Below, in pieces: positions 25,401-37,400 of a stretch of 64,000 nucleotides of DNA (its first letter is position 1; each line of letters begins with the position of its first letter). The notes beneath the pieces are model-generated. The model was given only the letters and a program-made list of their open reading frames with translations. It was not told the DNA's origin and searched no databases. Source of the stretch: Siderastrea radians (lineage: Eukaryota > Cnidaria > Anthozoa > Scleractinia > Rhizangiidae); assembly GCA_964017195.1 (NCBI GenBank), contig OZ024890.1, positions 65,329,867 to 65,393,866 of the forward strand, read 5' to 3'. A program made the translations under genes and the position numbers.

Positions 25401-28400
25401 AATGTCGATAATATGACTCGATGGAGAGAAATATTTGCAAATCATAATTTACTTTTGGTACGGATGTCAAATTTTTGAGACTTTTGTTTCTGGTTTCTAA
25501 TTTTACATAGACGCTGGCTTTGAGCGGTAAAATACTGCGCCCCAACCTCTGCCATTCTCGCGTCAGTATTATTTTTGTACTTATATATTTAAATAAGAGC
25601 AATCTTTGTTTTACAGAAAAAGATGCCGATATTCAGCCTGAAGTAGGAGAAGGGGGCGGAATCGTTGAAGGTACGTATACAGTAAAACTGAATGAAAACC
25701 AAAATATACGCTGGACTATTTTTATTTTGCAGGTTGAACAATTTTTGGGAGGTTTTTATGGTTTCAAAATGGCTTTAGCTTAATCATTTTTGTTTTTACT
25801 GCTCAATGAAGCAGCCCTTTTCCTCTCTCTTTCACGTTTGTGTTTTAAAAGTAAATGAAAAACTACTTATTGTTTTGCAGTAAAAATTGCCGCCGATCTT
25901 CAGTCTGCAGAAGGAGGGGGAATCATCGAAGGTAAATATACATAGCATTATTATATGGCTAGAGCTTGTAAATATGTATATAACGCGCGCTGTGATTGGC
26001 CAATACTCGGGGCCGGATTTTCCCGTAATGCCCACGGGACTGAATTATGAACGATGTTAATTCCCCGCTGGTAAGCCGGAAATATAGAAAATGTGAAATT
26101 GCATTTGATTCAAATAGTTGGAATGATTTGAAGCTAAATGAAAAGAGACAGTTTCTTTGAAAGTTTTTACTTTTTCTTTTGCGATGTAAATTTTTTGTGT
26201 GGAATAAAACTGCTGAGTTTTGAATGCTTTCCGGTAAACTGTTTCATTCATCCCAATCCGCCACGGCTCACTTTTCAAGTAATAAAGTGTTAGGAACAGC
26301 CATGTAATAAACTTCTTATTAACTCTCACTAGCTCGGGACCGTACTGGTAGAAGATTGCCCTCAGTCTTTCTTGTACGGACCTCACTTCGCTCGGTCCGT
26401 ACCAGAAAGACCTCGGGCAATATTCTCCCAGTGCGGCCCTTGCGCTCGGTTAATAAGAAGTAAATAAAACTGAATAAAGTCAAAGAAATCGATGATATTT
26501 TCCGACAGAGACAAATAATTACAAATCACAGATTACTCTTGGCGTCCTCAATGTCCAAATTTTGGGAAATTATACTTGGTTTCCGATATATTAAGATATT
26601 TTGCCTTCCTCTGTCGTTTTGTCGTGGCTTTAGTTTTTAACAAGCAAATGTTAAAACTGTATTTGTCTTGCAGAAAACATTACCGATCTTCCGTCTGAAG
26701 GAGGAGAAGGAGGTGGAACAGTTGAGGGTGTGTATCTTACTACATGAAGCCGAAAAGTGAATCTAAAACAAATGTCTTCATTTATTAAACAATTTATTGT
26801 CGTTGGTTCCTCCTGTTTTAGTGCAAGATTTCAGCTATTTTAGCAATTAACTTTTCCAAATATTAAAAGATACAACATTGAAAGAAACTGATTCATATTA
26901 CAGTTTCGTCCCTTGAATTAATTTGCTTAAGACGTAGTTTTTTTGTAAAGTGTTCACCCTGCATAGAAACTACTTTTTATGGTTTAGGAAAACGAACTCT
27001 ACATTTAAAATCATAAGTAAGGTCTATATCCTCTGTATCCTCCTTGCGTTTGTGAGTCTATCATCTTCGCGTTATCTTATGTCTTTATTTCAGATCACCA
27101 GTACCAGGTTCACGTGTACACTGGTGATGTTTGGGGAGCTGGGACCGATGCTAATATCCTCATTACCATATTTGGAGAAGACGGAGACTCAGGAGAGAAG
27201 AAGTTGGATAATACCAGCAATAACTTTGAGCGAGCACAGTAAGCTTTTCAATCAAGTGCTTTTTTTTACACAGCACCATTCAGTCATTTGTTCTTCTTTT
27301 CAACGTTTTGTCGGTATCCTGTCCTTGGCTTTAGGATTCAAGCTAAGCTAAAAAATATGCATATTTATTATTCAACTGCATTCAGTAGAGTACAAATAAC
27401 ACTCAAAACGAGTACAAATATCCCACGGTATTTGTACTCCAAAGGACCGGTTTGACAGGTTTTCTACAAATGGCGCGTCAGGCATTAGGCTTACAAGGTG
27501 AACGATGAAAAAACGGCCGAAACAGTCGTTTTCCGGAAGAAAACAATGAATGCTTACCAAATTTTGAGGTTTTTAACGAAAACGAGATCCTAGAGACAAG
27601 CATTGACCTAGACGACAGTGAAATTTCTTTATTTATTGAAGAAAATCGAAACGTATTAAAATACAACAGAAAAGACAAAAACTGACCTCAAGTCCGTTAC
27701 AGAAACAAGGGCCATTGAAGAAATTCCCGCCGAGGAACTTAACAATCTTTTATGTCATTTGTTTGTCAAAGTCAGGAAACAGAACCCATCTTTTCTCAGG
27801 AGCTGTCTTCAACAAATGCATAATTGTTGTTGGTCAGAAATCTCCACCGCTATCTCTTCCAAAACGACCCGTGGTTAGTGATTCGGACGAAGATGACTGA
27901 GCTTGAAGTGCTGTTTAACTTTGTTTGACTTGACTTTCGAGTTCTGTTTGTTCTGTCGAGTTCTTTCTTTTCGTAGTTTTACTCGGTGACCAAGAACATT
28001 GTTGTTTATCTAACTGTAAACCCGAAAATAATTCAGTTTTGCCTTGTTCCATCTTTGTTTTCCTTGCAAGTTTGAAATAAAATCCCGGCGCTTCGCTCGA
28101 TTGACACAGGTTTGACAAGTTTTCGTTTTTGACCAATCAACAACAAGCTCACGTCAAGCGCGCGAAACCTGACTCCGCTGGCGCGCTCACTCGCTGCTCA
28201 GAAGTCACGTTAGTTTGTCACGCAACTCAGACAGTTTATAAACCACTTTTCCATTTTGTAGCTAAGTTGAATAATAAATCCCTTATTAGACGGTTTAGTG
28301 TGTAGTATCGTGGGATATTTTTACTCGTCTCTTGTATTTTGACTCGCCCTACGGGCTCGCCAAAATACGGCGCGACTCGTAAAAATATCCCACGATACTA

Positions 28401-31400
28401 CACACTAAACCGTCTAATAAGATATATATATTTCTTACCTGGTGTTAGGTTTTTTAGGAAATAACTGGCAGTTCCACTGAGTTTTTTTGTTCTATCACAC
28501 AAGAAAGACGAAAATAAGTACAGCGTTTTAAAATGAGCGAATAAAATAGTAAGGTTACTTTTGTTTTCGAGGTAACCTACAAAAGGTGAATTTTCGAGCG
28601 TTGCGATGTTATGAGCAATAAAATGATAATTGCTTAGCAGCAGTGCATCCGCTTTCACGGTTCTCTCTTTTCTTCGCTCTTGGCGAATATGTAAAAAAGA
28701 CGGTTGACAGCTGCGTTTTATAAATATCTCAACTTTGTAAATATGTTCACTAAAATCTTTTTAAATCAGTCATTAGCTTGAACGCATTGTTAACGTTGAG
28801 AATCCATTAATAGCGTCTTTGAGGTTCTGATTTTTTTTTCAGGAAAGATTCTTTTACAGTCACTTCTGGAACATATCTTGGGCGACTCACCAAGATAAGA
28901 ATTGGACATGACAACACTGGTTTTGGCGCCGCATGGTTTCTAGACAAGGTGAGCTGCTTGGATCTCAGTAAGAGCAAAGGCGTACGTCCGATGTACGTCC
29001 AGATTAGTAGTTGCGTTATTAACGCCGGCAACAGGGGCCGGTTGTTCAAAAGCCGGTTAGTGCTAACTCGGGGTTAAAACATTACTGAGTTTCCTATTTC
29101 TTTTAATAAAAAGAGTTTTCAAAAACTTATTTTAACTCACCGTTTGAAAGCATCCAAAGTCGAAACGTAGGGTATAAACGATTAGAGAAATCCTCATTGC
29201 TTGGCTATAAGACTGGATCAAAAATTGACACTTATCCTGGGTTAGCTTAATCCTGCTCGTAACAACTGGGCCCACTGATCTGTGGTAAAGTAAACAAGAG
29301 ACTACGACGCGCTTTTTGATTGATTGAAAGTGATGGAGCTTAAGCAACCAATCCCTAGGGATCCAAATAACAATAGCGTGGTGGCCATGTTGGTATAACA
29401 TAACGTAAGGTGCTAATGCTTGTTTAGGGTACACCAACATGGTCGCGATGACGTCATGTGCATACTGCCTATACCTTACCTCTGTAGAAAACATGGAATT
29501 TTTTCTTGCGATTTTTGTTCATGAAACAAACGAAAACTTTCTTTCCTATAAAAAAGCTGGGGAAAGACGAATCGAAGGCGGTGTTCTCACAGCTTTATCG
29601 TCCTTCTAAACTTCCATCTTGTGCCAAACTTTACTCCCGAGGAGACATGCAAAGCGTTGTCGTAGATAGTCATTATAGTCGAAATACCCAGAGCGTTCCG
29701 CTTATTATTTGGGAATGATTTTCATTAATCGGGAAGGGATTGTATTATTGGAATCAAAATTACACTTTCAAAGTGAATGTTGTTTTGTTCCAACGGTAGC
29801 CTTGTTCCAAATAAGGAGTGCTGACTGGTTTGTTATTGACATCAGGCGAATGTTCATGTGAGTAACAACCCAATCAACTTTCATTTCTTCGAATGAGTCT
29901 ACCGTTGGAAGATTTCAATCTTCAATTTAAAAATGGAATTTTGATTCCAATAATGCATACAATCCGTTCCCGATTAATGAAAATCATTGCTAAATATTAA
30001 GCGGAATGCGCTGAGTATTTTAACTGTAAAAGTTACACGTAATGGATAACGCCTGGATGGGGTAGGCTCTCCGTCATCAATACATCCTAATTATGTCGAA
30101 TGTCTCCTTACTTTTGAAAACAAAATGTCCTTTACGCCCAGGTAGCAATAAGTAAGTAAGTAAGTAAGTAAGTGAGAAACTTTATTTACGTGTCAAACCA
30201 TGTGGCGTAGGATAATCCCGTACTAATTAGAGGACACAAAATAACAATGTACAAAAACTAAGGTAGAAAAAAAATGTAATAGAACTTTTAAAGAAACTAA
30301 TACTAATGTAATAAACTAGTGGTAGCTAATCCTAATATGATAATCTGATGATTGAATAATAATCTTCAATTTAAAAATGGAATTTTGATTGCAATAATGC
30401 AATCCGTTCCCGATTAATGAAAATCATTGCTAAATTTTAAGCGGAATGCGCTGAGTATATTTAATAGTCAAAATTAGGGATGGATGTTTTCACGGTTTAG
30501 TTAACATAACATCACCTTTATTTCACCTCGGATTTACAAGGGTAGCTAATTTCTCCGAGAAAGAAAAGACGAAGAAAAATAAATGAATAAATAAATAAAT
30601 AAATAAATAAAATAATATTTATTATTTAATAATAAAAATAAAATCATATATTATATACAGTGCTACTATTTACATAGGTAACAATTGCATTGATGCTGGA
30701 AAGAAATTTGGCATATTTTAGTTTTGAACTCATTCAAGGACGTTAGTGACCTCAGGTCCTCTGTTAGTTTATTTGAATTAAAAATTAATTAAAATCGTTT
30801 TGTCTCCAGATTACTGTTGAGGATCCTAAGTCTGGGGAAGAAGTAGATTTTTCCTGTCATCGGTGGTTTTCTACAAGTGAAGATGACGGACAGATTATCC
30901 GTGAACTGAGCAGAGATGACAAAGAGGAGGAAAAGGCTGCTAAAGGTGACTGTCAAGAGAGAAAACGAAATAGTTGACTTGAAATAACATAGTAATGCAT
31001 ATAACGCTAATATAATACACTCTACTATTTTCAAACATCTCCTTTACCGTCGTTGTTGTGTGTACGATCGGCAAGAACAGGCTCCGCGGTGGGAAAAATA
31101 TGTTTAAAAAAATCAGCGAGCGAGTAAAACGAACCGCCCCCTCCGTGTTTTCCCCAGCCGGCTCGCGCTTTTTTCTCTTTCCCTTTATTTTTCCCACCGC
31201 GAAGTTCACAGGCTGAGAGCAACAGCGTATGGAAAGAAAGCGTTTCAAACGAAAACATATTAGTATGGCAGTTTTAATCTTTTTTCATGCTTAGCTTACT
31301 AAACTACCTCGTTTGGGAACGCTTCTGCCAAAGTTCATAAATCGTGATTGTAATTGTCTTTGTGCGAAGTTTGCTTGATCAAGATTTCCCCTGGTGAGCA

Positions 31401-34400
31401 AGCAATAATTGTCGGGTTTTTGTGCGTCTAGAGTCTAGAGTGTCAACACAACAGCAACAGTATTTTCCGTTGTCCTCTGCTGATTTTTTACATACACGTG
31501 TTTATTTTACTGAAAAAGTGTGAATGTACGTGAGTGTTTTCGAGTGGTTGTGAGCGTCAAGAATCAATTCTTTGAATACATCTCCGGGGTTGGAAATTAT
31601 GAACTTATTTTATTATTAAGAATCTTGTTTTATTGATGTATGCATAGCTTTTTTGTGGTCCTGAACTGACGAACGCAGTCTATTTAAATCTACATTTTTC
31701 ACTTAAATTCAAGCGTGAATTTTAATATTTACAAAAGATTTTTGTTTGAGCAGTGAATTTATTTCCCCAAAACTATTCAAAAAGAATTTCGCCTTTCTCT
31801 TTCTTGTGAAATTTCCTTCGCGAACTTATCAAGCGTTCACTAATAGGCAGTAATGAATTCCTCTTTCTTGAAGAATTTTTGACTGCGACTATAGTCAACA
31901 AAAGCAATTATTATGTGCGAAAGTTATCACCAGTAACCTCCTATTACGGTGTCGTCAGGGCCGAAGTTTATTTGCATACGTTTTCAAAACTGTATTAATG
32001 CATTCACGCTTTATTCGCTCGTTGAATATTTTGAATGAGGTGCAGCTAAATTGAGTTCTTCCCAATGATGGCGGCCTTTAGTCGTTAACCGGAGCAAGAG
32101 ACAGGTCAATTCATTTAGAAAGGCTTTATAAAGGGGGACCTTTATAAGCGAACTTTTCTTTATAAGCAGTTCGTGTGTCTTATTTTCTCCCTGTCAGTTG
32201 TGTTTCCACATATACAAGCGAAATGTTTTCATTCCTCTCTCGATTCACTGTGGTTTTATGTTTGAGTAAATATATGTAAAAACAATCTTTTTTGCAGACG
32301 AAATTGCCGATCTTCAACCTAAAAAGGAGGGTGGATTCGACGAAGGTACGTATATGAAATACAAGGAAACCACGAGCAGTTTTTAGTTCAGCTTGTTTTC
32401 TATATTTCCATATACGAATAAAACATAAATTGTATTCAACAGTTATGGTGTTTACTTCGTGATACAGGATCACTATGGGGTTTTAAATTAACTGTGTCTA
32501 ATAATAAAAAAGTAAAACACTGAAAGGAAAGAAATCCCTGTTACGTAGCGTTTCACTCGCGAAATTAATGGTCAGTTGGCTCTCTGTATTCAGATAGCAA
32601 TTTGTTTCTTTCCTATTGTGTTTTTAAAACAGATAAACAAGAACCTGGCGCCGTAGAGAGTGTTCACAGAGTGTTCATGATTTCAAAAAAGTGGTATTTT
32701 TTGGGGGGCCAAAATAAGGAGCAGCAATGAAAAAATATTGGAATGTTTTAGATGGCAATGTCTGAGCTAAATGTGACCGACCATTGATCGGAAGAAAATT
32801 CTAGTTTATATCCTTTTTCACGTTTCGTTTCCCGCCATTCGGTGGCAGCAGGTGTCACGCTTGGCGGCTTTTGTTTCACTTCTAACTAGTGCTCATGCAA
32901 ATCTCTTTGTTTACAGGGACAACGTACGAAACACATGTTGACAAAAATGACGAGCCAGATCAGGACGAAGACTCGCTAAAGGAGCAGGAAAAGAAAATCA
33001 TCAGAGAGGCGAAGGAAAGACAACGAAAGGAGGAAGAACAGAAAAACAGATTGGAAGAAATTCAAATTATCATCGAGCAGGAGGAGGGTAAGAGAAAGCC
33101 AACAGACGAAGACATGGACGAAGAACGACGTAAAGCCGAAGCGAGAATAAAATTGGTTCTTGACGAAGAAAAGTTGATGGATGAGCGAGAAAAACCTGAT
33201 GGACAGGATGAGTCACCACAAAAAGGTGAGCGAGAAGTCGAGGAAACGCACAGCCCTGTTACCAAGGAATATTCTAGAATTGAGGACGAGCATCGAAAGC
33301 GTATGGAAGAAATTCAATCGATACTAGCGGAAGATGAAGACCGAAGGAATAAAGAGAAAGAGGAAAGAAGGAAGGCAGAAGAGGAAGCAAGGAGGAAGAA
33401 AGAAGAAGAGAGAAGGAAGAGAGATGAAGAAGCAAAGAAAAAGCGTGAGGAAGAAAGACTGAAGTGGGAAGAGGAACATAAAAAGTGGGAGGAGGAAAGG
33501 AAGAGACGAGACAGAGAACTCCAAGAGGTGTTAGAGGAAGGCAGAAGAAAGCGGGCGGAAGAACGACGGAAACGTGAGGAGGAGTTGAAGAAAAATCGAG
33601 AAGAAGAACGGAGGAAAAGGGAGGAGGAAAGAAAGAAACGCATGGAAGAAGAGATGAAAAAACTGGAGGACCTTAGAAGAGAAAGAGAAGAAAGATGGAA
33701 CAAGAAGGCAGGCGTTGTAATAGCTGATGTTGAACTGACCTTGCAAGCAAAGAAAGAGGAGGAGGACTCGAAATATCGGCAAGAAGAGAAAAAGAAAAAG
33801 GAGGAGGGATGGAAAAAAGCGGTAGAAGCGCCTCGAAAGGTTGAGGAGGAAATGAAGAAGTTTAGAGAGGAGGAACGGAAACGTCTTGAGGAGGAACGCA
33901 AGAAGGAAAAAGAAAAAGAACATGCTGATGCAGAAGCTGAAAAAGAGTTCAGGTCAGAGATCAGAGTCATTAGGCGGGGAGACGAACCGGACAAGAAAAC
34001 ACATGTAACTGTAGCAACACTTCAGATGGGTCCTACTCGAGACGTTACGATTGCAGAGGAGAAGCGCAGGATCGAGTGGAAAATGGAGAAAATTGAACAA
34101 GACCGTCGGCTTAGAGAAGAGGAAGAAAGGAAACGACAGGAAGAAGCGGAGAGAAAGAGAAAGGAAGAAGAAGAAAGGCTGAAGCAGGAGGAAGAGAAAA
34201 AGCGAAGAGAGCAGGAGGAGGAACGAGAAAGACGCCGAGAGGAGCTTAGATTGAAGAGAGAAGAGGAAGAGAAACGAAAGCGAGAAGAAGAGGGGCGCAA
34301 GCGAGAAGAAGAGCAAATTAGGCGGAAGATGTCTCTTGAGGAAAAACGAAAACGATTGGAGGAAGATCGAAAGAAGCGAGAGGATGAAGAACGCATCTGG

Positions 34401-37400
34401 CGCCGTGAGGTGGAAGAAAGGAAGCAGAAAGAAGAAGAGGAAAGGCGAAAGCAGATGGAAAGCAAGAAAAAGAAGCGACTTAGCATCGAACGGAAGAAAT
34501 TTGAGGAAGACGAAAAGAAGCGTTTGGATGAAATTGAGCGCAAAAGGCTTGAAGAGGAAGAGAGAGCACGGATTGAGGACGAACAGAGACGGCGCGATGA
34601 AAGGGAGAGATGGAAGATGAAACAAGCGGAGAAGAGACGAAGTGGAGAGATATACCGACGGAAGAGCGAAGAGGACTTGAGAAACAGAGAAGATAGGGCC
34701 TCATTCAAGGAAAGGCAAAGGAAAAAGAGAGACAGTAAAAGCTTCGAGACCAAATGGAAGTTTATTAACGGCGAAGTAGTGCCAGGTAGGGACTGTTGAG
34801 AACTTCTGGGGTTGTTAAATATCAAATTCAAATCATTTAGTTTAACAATTACGAGTTTTTGTTGAACAGTTTGAACTGAACTTACGAGAAATTAAAATGG
34901 CACGTGCTTCAACTAGAACGGTCCTTAAAAGAAATATCCAATTTTAGAAAAGGTTCCACGTAGTGAATCTTAAAGTAAACAATTTTTCAAGTTTAGTTGA
35001 GGTTTTTCTTTGAACTGATTTAGCCTGTAAACGGCCTCCTAAGTGGAGCATAGAACGATAAAGAAAATTAGCGACCTAAGGAGCCGAGGGAAATAAGTGG
35101 GCCGTACGAACGGGTAGAGCCAACTGGAGTGTTGTCAAAACTCGTAGAGTGGAAGGCAAAAGCTCATGTGATGCGTGGCACTAGGTTGATAAAGTAAAAA
35201 AAGAAGCAAAATAATTTGGTTAACAGAAAGTTTCAGGCTTAGCCCTTCTTCAGTGTGATGGGATAGGCGAGCTACCTCATACAAGAAACTTAACTGTAAG
35301 AGCGCGCGCGTGTAATGCCGGTACACTGCTCAAGCCACGGACCATGATGTCGTCAAAAGAGTGATTTGCCGAGTTGAAGTGTTCAGGCTCAAGCTGAGGA
35401 GATCGGTGGTAATACTACTCAGGTGATAGCTGAAACGTTTCCGAAGCCGCCTCCCAATCTCCTCGATGTAAACTCCGTTGCAGCGACGACACGTGATACT
35501 GTATACAGTATTCTCAGACTGACAGCTGAAGAGGTCGCAGATGTTATATGTGCGCTCGGGGCTTTGTAGAACAGTCTGAGATGTGATGTATGTACATATC
35601 TGTCAGCGAGGACGTCGGTAAGGAAAGGATCCCGAATCAAAAGGCGAGAGCAAGCCATCAGCAGAGTGCACAAGGATATCTCTAAGGTTTCTTTCTCGTC
35701 AATGTGCTACAAGTTGGGGGCTCAGAGAAACTCTTGCGTAGTATCAGAGATCAAGATGTTGAAGTTGTCGAGGATTATCCGCTTGGTGAAGGTGTTCAAG
35801 GGGTTGTACTGTACGTTAGTAACAATGGGACTCATATTATTTGTGCTAGCCCTGAGACGTGGTGGTCTCGCTCGCTTGTTTTCCCTCTAATTTCCACCAA
35901 GGAGCCAGTTTGTTTTCATAAATGTCTTACTTATTACGTCTGCTTGAGTGTACCATTGATGAAGAAAGCTCTCCACGCACCATCCTGAAACTTGTCAGAG
36001 CCAACATGCCAGTTCTTAATTCGTGGTTAGGTGGCGCGAAGTCGAAAACAACCGTACCTTAGTATGAGCACGCATGGGTAGTAGAAAGCGTTTTTGCATG
36101 CTTGACATCTTAAGAGTTGTTTTTCCGTTTAGTGCAATCATCAGAAAACAGTTCTACTTCAGAAGCTAAAAGCTCATTCTTATGTCACGCTACTCACCTC
36201 AACGATATTCATTCTTTATTTTGTTTGCCTAGGCGATGAGTCCTTTACGTCATCCGTGAGTAGTGACATGTCATACAGTGAACCCAATGTATTCGTTGAC
36301 GAAACTCCGACGAAGGGATCAGAGGAGAAAACTGATGTAAGGGACGAGAAGGTAAATGTGATTCACTTGTTGGTTTCTTGTAAACCAAGAATAGTTTTCT
36401 AGCGCGAAAGTAGACAGGCTGCAATATTTTCTATTTCAAACGTACTGTCTGCAGGAGGAAAAGTTGCTTGTAGAATTTCGGCCTGGATGAAAGCGTCATT
36501 AAAACTCTCTGGTAGACAAAATTAGCCAATATAAAAGCAATACAGAATTTGTCCCGCTTACCGTCCAAGCATTAAGAACAAGCTGCACTTGTCCACCTTA
36601 GAAAGAAAGTTGTTCAAGGAGATTTGTTTGATCATATGAGGTGCCAAATTTTAACCACAGCTAATGTAGTTTTTCCTTCAACTGATTAATTTTTCTAAGC
36701 ATAAATATTAACTCGTCATGTTCTGTTGAGGTGAAGGCGCCATGCCTTCACAGTGCATGGTTAAAGCTTAGGACTTTTGATGCGAGGGTGGTCTCTCCTC
36801 GCTGCCACTCTTCACTCAGATGTATAACGGCATGGGGGGGGGGGGGGAGAGACCAGGAACCATCGGGTAGACCCTACAAAATACTAGGGGTAGCTGTAAT
36901 GGAACAGCATCGTTAGTGTGCGGAGGTGGCGGTGTTTCTTGCGTGGAGGCCATGTTTGAACGACGAAGCCTCAAAAACGAGTTTTTTAATTTTAAGCTGC
37001 TGGGGAACTTAGAGAAACTACGTATTTGCGCTTTCGCGCGAAATACTGCCAGCTGCTGAAGGCTACGCTATCATCTAATGATGATAAATATAGGAACAGG
37101 TTCCTAATTGACCACCTCTGTTAAGAAGCTTTTCAGGACAGTGAAACAAATAATAGAAACTAAAGATAACAAAGTTAAGAAGCTTAGATGGTGGGAGACA
37201 GACCAGTTAGCTATTTACAAGAACGGTCAAGGAGTTGAACATGTGCGAACATGGAAACAAATCCAGATAGTGGTGAAAGCGTGACATGAATCTGGGACCT
37301 CCGGATTTCAAGTCCGCGCACTAACTACTCGGCCACACTGTCTCGGCTATCCAGGGGGAGAGGGGGACCGCACTTAGGCACCCGCACCCTTGGGCCATCA

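Noticed and set aside
30153..30177. CRISPR-like regular repeats
   Set aside because: These are simple AAGT units without spacers, in an animal intron.
32633..32690. Possible extra gene B exon after TTTTTAAAACAG ([13 protein letters not shown])
   Set aside because: The acceptor and phase fit, but no donor keeps the frame to the next exon without forcing, and no paralogous exon exists elsewhere in the gene.
33314..34831. Reverse-strand open frames of 130-269 codons rich in Ser, Phe and Leu
   Set aside because: They are antisense shadows of the Glu/Lys/Arg codon pattern in the helical exon of gene B.
37272..37345. A tRNA-Ser gene on the minus strand
   Set aside because: The anticodon arm is good, but the B box is altered and there is no variable arm or paired acceptor stem, so it is a SINE head.
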